A stretch of DNA of 64,000 nt from positions 496,001 through 560,000 of the forward strand of contig CBDEFQ010000010.1 of NCBI GenBank assembly GCA_965237485.1. The letters run 5' to 3'. The first letter of the stretch is position 1; each line of letters starts with the position of its first letter. Positions 51,809 through 61,339 of this stretch are shown one piece after another. A program made the translations under genes and the position numbers. This stretch comes from JAAELZ01 sp965237485 (GTDB lineage Bacteria > Pseudomonadota > Gammaproteobacteria > Arenicellales > Poriferihabitantaceae). Under the pieces are notes generated by a model. The model was not told where the DNA came from, did not search any database, and worked only from the letters and a program-made list of their open reading frames with translations.

Positions 51809-53505
51809 CCTAAAAAACGCAGTTAAAGCCTCTCCAATGAGGCCAACATAAACAACCCTTCCATCGTCGCTACTGCCTCCGAGACACTTTAGCCAAGTAA
51901 ACAGCGGTCATCTGGCGGTTGAAGAATCGTTCCACCAAGATATTTCTTCATCGCCTCGCTTAGAATGCGACACCAAACTTGCGCCACGCTCAACTGCGGC
52001 GCAATCGCCTTCAATGAATTAAAGAAGTGTTGCATTTGGTCAAACGTGTCGCGAATTAAGTCGGCCTTGGCGTGCGTGCTAGTAATCGTCATAGTCTTTT
52101 TCCGCCCCGATTCAGTAACGCGCCCCACCGAACTCAGTAATAGCGGTCGACTAGTAATCGCTTCCATATGTTTGTCTGGGTTAGCCAGCCTAGTGAATAT
52201 ATTCCACCGGTTATAAATCAAGGCAATGATCCGCGCTATAAAGCGACAGGGCTTGATATCGGCGGTAGTAAACCCGCCCCAACCCCAATGGTTCTTGATT
52301 TCATCAAAATTGTTTTCGCAGTCGGCTCGATCTCGATAATGTTGGACGATGCTAATCACCTCATCGTCTAATGAGGTGACCAGAACAGCGTATTCAAACG
52401 CGCGAATATCATCCGCTTCTTGCAAAAAACCAAAGCTCTGCTGGCCTTGACTTTTCTCTTCCAATACCAGCAGCGCGTCCTTTGCTAAACGACGACGAAC
52501 GATTACCACGCGCCGATGATCGTTCCACGCAGCCAACTTCAAACAACTTTCTTTGGCTTCCCAGCCATCGATAACATAATCCCAGCCCGACACGCTATGC
52601 TGCTGCTGTATCAGTTGCTTAACGTACTTAGACTTCCACAAGTAATTGACGCCTCTTTGTTCTGCAGCGCTCATCACATCCTGGGTACCCCAGTCACAAT
52701 CGCCTCGAATAAAGTGCGGCCAAGATGAACGTGGCAATCGATCCAACAGCTCCCATAGACCCGGCGAAGAATGACTAGCAGCTACCTCAGTGCCAGACTT
52801 GACCTCAACATCCAATACAAGACGAAGATTGGCAATCATATAGGTGTGATACGTGTGCGAGGGCCGGCCAGGTTTGTGTGGATTATAGCCAACCTTGGCA
52901 CCTTCTTGATGACCGTATAGCGGTTTAACCGTTACGTCACAATCCAATATCCATGGCTGTGTGAGCAAGGGCTCGTAGCAACGCTGCAAATGAGTTTGTA
53001 GCCAGGCTATACCTTGTTCCTCATCCATCTTCTTCAGCGCACGGCGCGCCGAATCGTCGCTAACCGCTTTGGTCATTCCAAGCATTTTGGTGTTGATACG
53101 ATCGCCCATTAAGCTGGCCATGTGTGCGTAGCGATTGTGACCCGAGAGAACAGACAACAAAAATGAGCCCAACACATTGATCTTCTCAGGTGCGTTATTG
53201 CTTCGATATTCCAATGGGCAACTGCTCACCCATGGCTTAAACAGACCACCAAGTTTTAAATATTGAATGAAAAAAGGCAACGGTCCTATGGGCGTTACTG
53301 CCGCTGACGGGTCCCATTCAACGTGAATTTTTCCATCGAACGTTTCAGTCGATAATAAGGTGGAAACAGCGTTTGAAACCTCCGGTTTTAGCGCACCCTC
53401 TGGGTGAAAGGATTTATCTTTGGCGACCATGGTGTTTCTCCTTTTAATTCAATTGATTGCAACGATAATACATCCGTTAGTGGAGGTTCAACTGATTTTT
53501 CTAGG
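51809..53505 (-). mobile_element. IS1380-type insertion sequence, copy 3 (9-bp deletion)
   Basis: This 1697-bp copy is flanked by a perfect 5-bp direct repeat TTCAT (51804-51808 and 53506-53510), which defines the ends of the element family in this window. It is 9 bp shorter than the reference because of an in-frame loss in the transposase gene. It sits inside the inverted-repeat element downstream of arginase. Confidence 0.93.
51889..53430 (-). CDS. IS1380-family transposase with a 3-residue deletion
   Basis: The 513-residue product is the same as the intact copy except for a 9-bp loss that changes NYLFKLRKSKYVK to NYLWKSKYVK, plus a few substitutions (Val/Ile-Ala in TYMIxNLRL, Gly/Arg in IYNxWNIF, Ile/Met and Val/Phe near residue 470). 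The lost residues lie between the two Asp-bearing core motifs and the Glu motif, so activity is uncertain although the frame is open. Confidence 0.88.
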   Translation of the reverse strand: MVAKDKSFHPEGALKPEVSNAVSTLLSTETFDGKIHVEWDPSAAVTPIGPLPFFIQYLKLGGLFKPWVSSCPLEYRSNNAPEKINVLGSFLLSVLSGHNRYAHMASLMGDRINTKMLGMTKAVSDDSARRALKKMDEEQGIAWLQTHLQRCYEPLLTQPWILDCDVTVKPLYGHQEGAKVGYNPHKPGRPSHTYHTYMIANLRLVLDVEVKSGTEVAASHSSPGLWELLDRLPRSSWPHFIRGDCDWGTQDVMSAAEQRGVNYLWKSKYVKQLIQQQHSVSGWDYVIDGWEAKESCLKLAAWNDHRRVVIVRRRLAKDALLVLEEKSQGQQSFGFLQEADDIRAFEYAVLVTSLDDEVISIVQHYRDRADCENNFDEIKNHWGWGGFTTADIKPCRFIARIIALIYNRWNIFTRLANPDKHMEAITSRPLLLSSVGRVTESGRKKTMTITSTHAKADLIRDTFDQMQHFFNSLKAIAPQLSVAQVWCRILSEAMKKYLGGTILQPPDDRCLLG

Positions 53506-53813
53506 TTCATTGCGCAATACGCCTTGCTGTGAAACGGTGCGTTGAAGCTGAATTAGGCAATATTATCTTGAAAGAGTACTAGTGCTCTTAAGTTAAACAA
53601 GCTAAAGGCGCAAAGTTAACTGAATGATTACGCATTTGTGCTTTAACGGAACACCATTTCTTTAATCACCGAAATCTATTCTTCTAGCAATTCTTTTAAT
53701 CGCTTCTTGGGGTTGTCAAATTTAATAAGTTTAGGATCAAAGCTAGTTGGGTTCCCCAGACGTCAGGGTAGTTGCACACATTTTAATTCACAAGGGGCGG
53801 CGGAGAAATACTC

Positions 53814-54305
53814 ATGCCGAAATATAGCGTAGAACGAAGAGAAGCTGTTTTATCTAAATTATTATCATCAAATAGTCAGTCCTTCGCAGAAATATCTAGA
53901 GAAGAAGGAATCAGTGTTCAAACCTTGTATGATTGGCGAAATAAAGCCAGACGATCAGGAGTTTTAATGCCTAATAGTGATTCATCTAATCAGTGGGATT
54001 GCCAAACTAAGTTCACCGTAGTTCTTGAAACTGCTGCGATGAATGAACAAGAATTATCTGCGTATTGCCGAGAGAAAGGCCTATACCCTACTCAAATAAC
54101 GCAATGGCGAGAAGCTTGTATTAATGGTGTTGATGAGGCTCTCATTAGCCCTAAAGTTGCGCGCGATGAAATACGTGCGTTAAAAAAAGACAAGAAGAAG
54201 CTAGAAACCCAGCTGCGCCGCAAAGATAAAGCCTTGGCTGAAACGGCCGCATTATTAGTATTACAAAAAAAGTTTCAGGCGCTTTGGGAGGACGAGGAAG
54301 TATGA
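53814..54305 (+). CDS. IS3-type transposase OrfA, copy 2
   Basis: The 163-residue sequence is identical to copy 1 except Glu for Lys near the C-terminus (EDEEV). The slippery A-AAA-AAG lies at 54266-54272. ATGA overlap with orfB. Confidence 0.88.
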   Translation: MPKYSVERREAVLSKLLSSNSQSFAEISREEGISVQTLYDWRNKARRSGVLMPNSDSSNQWDCQTKFTVVLETAAMNEQELSAYCREKGLYPTQITQWREACINGVDEALISPKVARDEIRALKKDKKKLETQLRRKDKALAETAALLVLQKKFQALWEDEEV

Positions 54306-55351
54306 TTACGACTCAGACGCGCATTAAAGTAATCAATGATGTTAATGAAGCAGTAGACGCAGGTTCAAAGCGTTCAAGTGCTTGTGAGTTGGTTGGCCTT
54401 GCCGAGTCTACGCTTAGACGTTGGAAGCCAAAAGGAGAAGATAGTATCCGCAGTGATCAACGTCCTTTGGTAGAAAAGCCAGTCCCTGGCAATAAACTAA
54501 GCGAGCAAGAGCAGCAACACATTTTATCGATATGTAATGAATCGGCATACAATCATTTGCCGCCGTCGCAAATAGTACCGCAGTTGGCTGACAAAGGTAT
54601 TTATGTGGCCAGCGAGTCTAGCTTTTATCGAGTTCTCAAGGCGCATGGGCAATTGAAGCACCGCGGCCGCGCCAAACAAAAGCAGTCCCGAACACCCGAT
54701 ACTCATATAGCACTAAAACCTAATGCTGTGTGGATGTGGGATATCACCTATTTGGCGACGCGTACTATTGGCAAGCATTATTACCTGTACATGGTAGAAG
54801 ACCTTTACAGTCGCTATGGCGTTCACTGGGAAGTACATCCTGTTGAAAGCGGTGAATTAGGTGCGCAGTTGATGTCTCAGGCGGCTCTAAAAGTGGCCAG
54901 CTGCGATGGCATGCCCGTCTTACACAGTGATAATGGCAGCCCAATGAAATCGTTCACAATGAGAGCGAAGTTAGAAGCATTAGGAATAAAGCCCTCTTAC
55001 TCAAGGCCAAGAGTAAGCAATGACAACGCTTATATTGAATCCATGTTTAGAACGGTAAAGTATTGCCCTGCGTGGCCTTCTCAAGGCTTCGATAGCTTAG
55101 AGGCCGCCCGCCAATGGGTGGGTAAGTTTATGCAATGGTATAACGAAGAACATCGTCACAGTGCTATACGCTACGTTACACCTGGCCAGCGTTATCGCGG
55201 TGAAGATAGTGCCCTATTAGCAAAACGAGAAGTTGTTTATCAGGAAGCTAAAGCAGCAAAACCTAATCGGTGGTCTGGCCAAACCCGAAATTGGCGGCCT
55301 TGTGGTGCGGTTGCGCTGAACCCACAAAAAGAAGTATTATTGGCTGCGTAG
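54302..55351 (+). CDS. IS3-type transposase OrfB, copy 2
   Basis: This is a 349-residue DDE transposase with the DX35E triad (Asp147, Asp210, Glu246) intact. It carries Asn in ESAYNHLPP where copy 1 has His. Confidence 0.92.
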   Translation: MITTQTRIKVINDVNEAVDAGSKRSSACELVGLAESTLRRWKPKGEDSIRSDQRPLVEKPVPGNKLSEQEQQHILSICNESAYNHLPPSQIVPQLADKGIYVASESSFYRVLKAHGQLKHRGRAKQKQSRTPDTHIALKPNAVWMWDITYLATRTIGKHYYLYMVEDLYSRYGVHWEVHPVESGELGAQLMSQAALKVASCDGMPVLHSDNGSPMKSFTMRAKLEALGIKPSYSRPRVSNDNAYIESMFRTVKYCPAWPSQGFDSLEAARQWVGKFMQWYNEEHRHSAIRYVTPGQRYRGEDSALLAKREVVYQEAKAAKPNRWSGQTRNWRPCGAVALNPQKEVLLAA

Positions 55352-55943
55352 GAAAATGTGCAACTACCCTGAAAATTGCCGGGTTAAATGGTGTGCCATC
55401 TTCAGTCGCACCTTTCAACCACTCCATCATGCTGGCATATTCTTCGTCTTGGGGATTTTCCAAAAGTTCGAGTAGATTCTCATAACCAGGAATACCGCCG
55501 CAGTCTTCGGGTGGGCATGCATTAGCCCCTGCTGTGCATTTAGGATATCGGGTTTTTGGCTCGGCAAGCAATATACCTTCAAGAATAATAGAGTGATGCC
55601 AAGAGTCGCCAAAATCGTATAAATACATGAATGTATCACCCGGTTTATCAAAATGATCTGCTAAAAGGATATCCCAACCAGCTTGGGTTACCGAATCACC
55701 AAACTGATCATCTGGTTCCCCAATTCTTAAAATATCGGGGGTGTAAGTATACGGCTTACGCAGACCAGGCGAGAATTCGTGCAGATGGTAGTCCCACCAA
55801 CCCATAGCATCCTGTATAGCAACATGCAATTCCCAAAAGCTGTACACGCTGGGAACTTGAATGCGGCGCCAAATTGTTGGAGAAACCCCTAACAATTCAA
55901 CTTTAAACTGATAAATTACTTTTGAGGCAGATTTTGAGGCCAT

Positions 55944-56271
55944 TAGCTCAATTTAGAGGAATACCTGAAACAGGTATGATAAGTGAAATTAAGATAAATA
56001 GGGGCAGATCATGACTAAAGCAACGATACTTAATTTACGCTACATCCATTTTATCCGCGGCGATACAGTCGCTAACAGATCACGAGTCAGGTGACCTGCG
56101 ATGAGCAAGATCGTGTGGCCGCTGGGGCGGCTTTAGGTGATCTTAAAACCTCCTATTGTTTGGCTGTGTAGAGTAATTATTGATAGTTGGTGGCCCACTA
56201 GAACCAAGAAGGTTTCCATCGACAGCCACCATCAATTAATCAGCACCAAGCACTGCGCGCAGATGAAATAA
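55944..56271. other. Intergenic, no gene supported
   Basis: No protein-like frame was found. A loose inverted repeat (ATTGATAGTTGGTGGC near 56180 against GCCACCATCAATTAAT near 56226) could form a hairpin downstream of the DUF533 gene on the minus strand. It lacks a T-run. Confidence 0.4.
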
Positions 56272-56940
56272 CTAACTATAAAGCTTCGGCACCCCCAGCT
56301 CAGCGTGAATTGAATCACACATAGCATTCGAGATATTCAGCTCTCTAGCCAGCTTATCTAAGTATTTAGCCTCCTCTTGCGAGTCAAGATCAATCGCCAG
56401 CAAGGACATCAAATAAGCTTGCTGCTCCATACCGCGTGGCACACTTTTAGCAACTCGGCTTGCGTCCACCGGCGCGTTTAGCTCTGCACGAATAAAATCG
56501 GCGTCTGCAGCCGAAAGCTCACCTAGATGCTGGGTGATATTACTGTGCCCTTTTTCTTCAATTTTGCCGTCAGCTCTGACTGCGCTTAGCATTGCGCGCA
56601 ACATGATTTTTGCTTGATCTTCTTGTTGACGACTAGGTGCATTTGCAACATTTCCATTAAGAACATCATTCAATACGCCGCCAATATCGCCTGACGATTG
56701 AATGTCAGCACCTAGAGAATATAGCATGCCGCCCAAACCTCCATTTTGTTGATTTTTACCGCCTAATAAATCACCAATATCGGGTATTTGATTTGCAGCA
56801 GCGCCCGATTGCTTTGCGCCAGTTAAGCCACCTAACAGCCCCCCTAAACCGCCACCACCTGCGCCCTTCATCATTTTTCCGACGGTTTTAGCAACCATCA
56901 CACCCATGGCTATTTTCCCCAATGTTCCAACTAAACTCAT
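56272..56940 (-). CDS. DUF533/YebE-family inner-membrane-associated protein
   Basis: The 222-residue protein has an N-terminal Gly-rich hydrophobic segment (VGTLGKIAMGVMVAKTVGKMMKGAGGGGLGG). A C-terminal TerB-like helical domain (~105-220: AKIMLRAMLSAVRADGKIEEKGHSNI … LDKLARELNIS) is the DUF533 signature. Escherichia coli YebE is a homologue of unknown function linked to envelope stress. It is a single gene. Confidence 0.85.
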   Translation of the reverse strand: MSLVGTLGKIAMGVMVAKTVGKMMKGAGGGGLGGLLGGLTGAKQSGAAANQIPDIGDLLGGKNQQNGGLGGMLYSLGADIQSSGDIGGVLNDVLNGNVANAPSRQQEDQAKIMLRAMLSAVRADGKIEEKGHSNITQHLGELSAADADFIRAELNAPVDASRVAKSVPRGMEQQAYLMSLLAIDLDSQEEAKYLDKLARELNISNAMCDSIHAELGVPKLYS

Positions 56941-57212
56941 TTCACTGCCCCCTTAAAGAATTAATATGTTTAAGCTTCAGATAGTAACATCTCGCGTAGC
57001 CACCAAAAACCGAATTGTTTCACTCTGAAGGGAATGCTAAAAGGGATCGCTTGCGGAAGGGGGCGAAAATACGCGCTAGGGTTCAAGCGACCGCCTCTAG
57101 TTTGCCCCTTAGAATCAGATAAGTTTTAGAGTAATAGCTTCTAGTTTCTGTAAAACAACCATCCAAGCACTTGATGTTTTCTATACACACGATACTCGAA
57201 TACAAAATATTT

Positions 57213-57941
57213 CTACTTTCCTTTTTGTTGCCCCAATGAGTCCCAGTCATTCCAACCCGGGAAAGACATAGGAAGTATTTGCTCAGAGTATTTTAACCTG
57301 TTTGCCAAGGCAGTTTTTTGATCGGCTAGATGTTGACGCATCTGATCATCATTAATCGTAGCAAATCCCGAACTTTGTATACCAAAAGCGAGAAATGGCG
57401 GTAGAACCTCGAAACCCATATAATAAAGTGAGTAATGTGTTGACCAGAGCATGACATCCATATTTCCTCCGCGACCGTTTCCTTGGAAAGTCATCTCTGG
57501 GGCACCAGTGGTAACCGAGCACATAACCTTCTTACCTTTAAAATATCCCTGGTCGTAACGCATTGTGCTGCTATATAGCAGTCCGTTAACAAAGACCCGA
57601 TCAAACCAGCCTTTAAGTACGGCCGGTTGAGAATGCCACCAAAGAGGAAATTGCAGCAAGACGAAATCAGCTCGCTCCAACCGTTCGACCTCCTTTGCTA
57701 CACTCACAGGAAGAGATCCATTCGCACTCGCATGGCGTTGCTCATCTGCCGCAGAAAACCATTTTGGATTACTACGATCGCTAAAGTGGCTAGGTTTTTC
57801 ACATGGATCAAATTCCTCACCATAAAGATCAGAAACTTCAACCGTATGCCCCAAGGACTGCCATGTTTCTACAGCGGCATCTTTAAATGCAGCATTAAAT
57901 GATTTGGGCTCTGGATGGCAATAAACTATGAGTACATGCAT
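57213..57941 (-). CDS. NAD(P)H dehydrogenase (quinone), flavodoxin-like fold (MdaB/KefF/NQO family)
   Basis: The 242-residue protein has a Flavodoxin_2 fold: VLIVYCHPEPKSFNAAFKDAA (FMN loop), ERADFVLLQFPLWWHSQPAVLKGWFDRVF and SVTTGAPEMTFQGNGRGGNMD. It would be a two-electron quinone or nitro reductase. It is divergent from a LysR-type gene 101 bases away, the usual arrangement for a LysR-controlled quinone reductase; that regulator is now broken. Confidence 0.88.
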   Translation of the reverse strand: MHVLIVYCHPEPKSFNAAFKDAAVETWQSLGHTVEVSDLYGEEFDPCEKPSHFSDRSNPKWFSAADEQRHASANGSLPVSVAKEVERLERADFVLLQFPLWWHSQPAVLKGWFDRVFVNGLLYSSTMRYDQGYFKGKKVMCSVTTGAPEMTFQGNGRGGNMDVMLWSTHYSLYYMGFEVLPPFLAFGIQSSGFATINDDQMRQHLADQKTALANRLKYSEQILPMSFPGWNDWDSLGQQKGK

Positions 57942-58042
57942 GCGACTTCTTATCTAAATGATAGTTAGAATTTATGGTAACTGATCATATCGTTCCATAG
58001 TTGTCGTGTAACTAGCCAGATACGCAAGTTATAATTGCATGT

Positions 58043-58760
58043 ATGAACAGTAAACTACACTGGAACGACCTTCAGCTTGTATTGAGTATTAATGATGCAG
58101 GATCTCTTATTGGTGCCGCAAAGTCCCTGGACGTTAGTCACGCCACTATTTCAAGACATCTATCGGCAATCGAAAACAAACTGCAGGTCAAATTATTCAA
58201 TCGCGGTAGGTCGGGTTGTGTGCCAACCCTAGCTGGTGAAGAAATCGCGGCAACTGCTCGACAGGTTGAATCCCATGTCGTGGAGGTAGAGCGTCGTATT
58301 ATCGGAAGAGATCTCGAGCTATCAGGTGATATTCGAATTACAACTTTAGATTCACTGTTGGTTGGACTTTTAATTCCTCTGTTTAGGAAATTCCAATCCG
58401 AACATCCAAATATCAATCTGGAAATCTCCTTATCAAATCAGTTATACAGTTTGCCAAAGCATGAAGCGGATGTCGCGATTCGTCCCACGTTTAATCCTGA
58501 TGAAACATTGTACGGTCGGAAATTGGGAACACTTTCTTATGCTACGTACGGTCAGGATGAATTAATATCGCGATCAGCAGAACCAATTAATATCCATGAA
58601 ATGGATTGGTTGGGGCCAGACAAAGCCATGATTTATCCGGTACTTGAAAAATGGATAACCGAAAATAATCTGGATAAACGTTGCCGATTTAGAATCAACA
58701 CTGTATTAGGTTTGCATGTGGCAGCAAGAGAGGGACTTGGACTGGCCGTTCTGCCTTGTT
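58043..58760 (+). pseudogene. LysR-family regulator truncated by IS21 copy 2
   Basis: The N-terminal HTH (~8-65: NDLQLVLSINDAGSLIGAAKSLDVSHATISRHLSAIENKLQVKLFNR) and most of the effector-binding domain remain (about 240 residues to GLGLAVLPCL). IS21 then starts at 58761 and the frame ends a few codons later. About 50 C-terminal residues are missing. It was probably the regulator of the adjacent quinone reductase. Confidence 0.87.
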
Positions 58761-59373
58761 TGTTGAACAGCGTGCAAAAATGAACAGTTTCGTGGGTGAT
58801 CAGCGTACAAAACTGAACACCTTTATTGTTAACTGTCTCGGAGCCATTAATCCGAGGAAACTGTCAGGTGATTTGTATGCCTATATGTACCAAGATACGA
58901 CGTTTGTGTTTAGTAGAAGGTCGCAAAGTAAGCGAGGTGTCGCGTGAATTCAATTTATCACGCACCACTATTTATAAATATTTAAACAACGCGCCAAGTG
59001 AACCTGAATATCAGCGGTCGGTGCCAATAGTCTGTCCGAAGCTGGATAAGTTCAAACCTCAGTTGATCAATTTGCTTGAAGTGGACGCAGCTCGCTCAGT
59101 GCGAGAAAGACGTAATGCAGTTCAACTGTATGAAGAGATTGAGTTGCAAGGGTATCGAGGGGCTTATGACAGCGTTCAACGGTTTGTCAAAGCGTGGAAG
59201 GATCACTCGCGGTCATGTATTAAACAAGCATTTGTGCCATTGGTTTTTGCACCAGGTGAAGCCTGTCAGTTTGATTGGTCACATGAACAAGTCATTCTGG
59301 GTGGGTTTGGTGTCCCCAGACGTCAGGGTAGTTGCACACATTTTAATTCACAAGGGGCGGCGGAGAAATACTC

Positions 59374-59865
59374 ATGCCGAAATATAGCGTAGAACGAAGA
59401 GAAGCTGTTTTATCTAAATTATTATCATCAAATAGTCAGTCCTTCGCAGAAATATCTAGAGAAGAAGGAATCAGTGTTCAAACCTTGTATGATTGGCGAA
59501 ATAAAGCCAGACGATCAGGAGTTTTAATGCCTAATAGTGATTCATCTAATCAGTGGGATTGCCAAACTAAGTTCACCGTAGTTCTTGAAACTGCTGCGAT
59601 GAATGAACAAGAATTATCTGCGTATTGCCGAGAGAAAGGCCTATACCCTACTCAAATAACGCAATGGCGAGAAGCTTGTATTAATGGTGTTGATGAGGCT
59701 CTCATTAGCCCTAAAGTTGCGCGCGATGAAATACGTGCGTTAAAAAAAGACAAGAAGAAGCTAGAAACCCAGCTGCGCCGCAAAGATAAAGCCTTGGCTG
59801 AAACGGCCGCATTATTAGTATTACAAAAAAAGTTTCAGGCGCTTTGGGAGGACGAGGAAGTATGA
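59374..59865 (+). CDS. IS3-type transposase OrfA, copy 3
   Basis: The product is identical in protein sequence to copy 2 (EDEEV ending). The frameshift heptamer is at 59826-59832 and the stop overlaps the orfB start. Confidence 0.88.
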   Translation: MPKYSVERREAVLSKLLSSNSQSFAEISREEGISVQTLYDWRNKARRSGVLMPNSDSSNQWDCQTKFTVVLETAAMNEQELSAYCREKGLYPTQITQWREACINGVDEALISPKVARDEIRALKKDKKKLETQLRRKDKALAETAALLVLQKKFQALWEDEEV

Positions 59866-60911
59866 TTACGACTCAGACGCGCATTAAAGTAATCAATGAT
59901 GTTAATGAAGCAGTAGACGCAGGTTCAAAGCGTTCAAGTGCTTGTGAGTTGGTTGGCCTTGCCGAGTCTACGCTTAGACGTTGGAAGCCAAAAGGAGAAG
60001 ATAGTATCCGCAGTGATCAACGTCCTTTGGTAGAAAAGCCAGTACCTGGCAATAAACTAAGCGAGCAAGAGCAGCAACACATTTTATCGATATGTAATGA
60101 ATCGGCATACAATCATTTGCCGCCGTCGCAAATAGTACCGCAGTTGGCTGACAAAGGTATTTATGTGGCCAGCGAGTCTAGCTTTTATCGAGTTCTCAAG
60201 GCGCATGGGCAATTGAAGCACCGCGGCCGCGCCAAACAAAAGCAGTCCCGAACACCCGATACTCATATAGCGCTAAAACCTAATGCTGTGTGGATGTGGG
60301 ATATCACCTATTTGGCGACGCGTACTATTGGCAAGCATTATTACCTGTACATGGTAGAAGACCTTTACAGTCGCTATGGCGTTCACTGGGAAGTACATCC
60401 TGTTGAAAGCGGTGAATTAGGTGCGCAGTTGATGTCTCAGGCGGCTCTAAAAGTGGCCAGCTGCGATGGCATGCCCGTCTTACACAGTGATAATGGCAGC
60501 CCAATGAAATCGTTCACAATGAGAGCGAAGTTAGAAGCATTAGGAATAAAGCCCTCTTACTCAAGGCCAAGAGTAAGCAATGACAACGCTTATATTGAAT
60601 CCATGTTTAGAACGGTAAAGTATTGCCCTGCGTGGCCTTCTCAAGGCTTCGATAGCTTAGAGGCCGCCCGCCAATGGGTGGGTAAGTTTATGCAATGGTA
60701 TAACGAAGAACATCGTCACAGTGCTATACGCTACGTTACACCTGGCCAGCGTTATCGCGGTGAAGATAGTGCCCTATTAGCAAAACGAGAAGTTGTTTAT
60801 CAGGAAGCTAAAGCAGCAAAACCTAATCGGTGGTCTGGCCAAACCCGAAATTGGCGGCCTTGTGGTGCGGTTGCGCTGAACCTACAAAAAGAAGTATTAT
60901 TGGTTGCGTAG
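59862..60911 (+). CDS. IS3-type transposase OrfB, copy 3
   Basis: The 349 residues are those of copy 2, but the C-terminus reads NLQKEVLLVA instead of NPQKEVLLAA. The DDE residues are unchanged. Confidence 0.92.
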   Translation: MITTQTRIKVINDVNEAVDAGSKRSSACELVGLAESTLRRWKPKGEDSIRSDQRPLVEKPVPGNKLSEQEQQHILSICNESAYNHLPPSQIVPQLADKGIYVASESSFYRVLKAHGQLKHRGRAKQKQSRTPDTHIALKPNAVWMWDITYLATRTIGKHYYLYMVEDLYSRYGVHWEVHPVESGELGAQLMSQAALKVASCDGMPVLHSDNGSPMKSFTMRAKLEALGIKPSYSRPRVSNDNAYIESMFRTVKYCPAWPSQGFDSLEAARQWVGKFMQWYNEEHRHSAIRYVTPGQRYRGEDSALLAKREVVYQEAKAAKPNRWSGQTRNWRPCGAVALNLQKEVLLVA

Positions 60912-61177
60912 GAAAATGTGCAACTACCCTGAAAATTGCCGGTGTCAAGATCAAACTAGCCCACTTTCGTTTATGTCATTCGCGTAAATCATATCTTAGG
61001 GCCTATCCCAGAGAAACACAGGAGAGGGTGTTTGATGCACATATTCGGGCGTTTGATTTCTTTGAGGGCTTACCTCAGAAGATGATATACGATCACCCTA
61101 AGACCATAGTCAGTGCATTGTTTAAGGGTAAGCGGCGTGAGTTTAATCACCGCTTTCTAAGCCGGATGAATCATTAT

Positions 61178-61339
61178 CCTAGATAAATCAGTTAAAACAC
61201 GAAAGTCCATGCAAGCTCTTGATGCACCTAGCAAAATCAAAAAAACCTTATCACCAATAAGGTGACCGCGACTTTTTTGATTTCACTATGCACTTCAATT
61301 GCTTACATGTCTTTTCCGCGTTTAACTGATTTATCTAGG
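61178..61339. repeat. 162-bp MITE, copy 2, inside istA
   Basis: It is the same as 18976-19138 but one A shorter in an A-run. It is flanked by ATTAT on both sides (61173-61177, 61340-61344). The empty site is readable in the other istA copy near 36376, so the insertion is exact. Ends are CCTAGATAAATCAGTTAAA. Confidence 0.93.

Larger units (their letters stand above)
51611..53582. repeat. Inverted-repeat element (about 270 bp) interrupted by IS1380 copy 3
   Basis: Both ends start CTAGTAC and continue, after one differing base, as CTTTCAAGATAATATTGCC in inverted orientation, about 35 bp in total. Removing the IS1380 copy and one TTCAT gives an element of about 270 bp with no gene, containing an internal GC-rich hairpin (CTGTCCGCG … GCGGACAG). 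It looks like a MITE of a different family from the 163-bp one; no partner transposase is in the window. It lies 9 bases after the arginase stop. Confidence 0.75.
53754..55380 (+). mobile_element. IS3-type insertion sequence, copy 2 of 3
   Basis: This 1627-bp element is flanked by the direct repeat GGGTT (53749-53753 and 55381-55385). With the GGTGT of copy 3 this fixes a 5-bp target duplication. The inverted motif TCAGGGTAGTTGCACA occurs at both ends. It splits the pRiA4b-like gene on the opposite strand. Confidence 0.93.
53676..55943 (-). pseudogene. pRiA4b ORF-3-like family gene split by IS3 copy 2
   Basis: The main part (55943-55381) encodes MASKSASKVIYQFKVELLGV and the family motifs PTIWRRIQVPSVYSFWELHVAIQDAMGW and FDKPGDTFMYLYDFGDSWHHSIILEGI. 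The C-terminal piece lies on the other side of the IS3 copy (53753-53676: TSFDPKLIKFDNPKKRLKEL, then LEE). Removing the element and one GGGTT duplicate joins FNP to TSFDP in frame, about 217 residues in total. Function of the family is unknown; it often occurs on plasmids and near mobile DNA. Confidence 0.85.
59314..60940 (+). mobile_element. IS3-type insertion sequence, copy 3 of 3, inside IS21
   Basis: This 1627-bp copy is flanked by the direct repeat GGTGT (59309-59313 and 60941-60945). The uninterrupted target can be read in IS21 copy 1 at 36142-36160, which proves the boundaries and shows that this insertion is younger than the IS21 copy. Confidence 0.95.

Noticed and set aside
55263..55380. 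C-terminal extension of the pRiA4b-like protein into the IS3 element
   Set aside because: Residues beyond FNP are antisense IS sequence; the genuine C-terminus is on the other side of the element at 53676-53753.
26..60940. Recurring sequences considered as a CRISPR array or other regular repeat
   Set aside because: All long repeats resolve into insertion sequences or MITEs with duplications; there is no regular spacing of short repeats.
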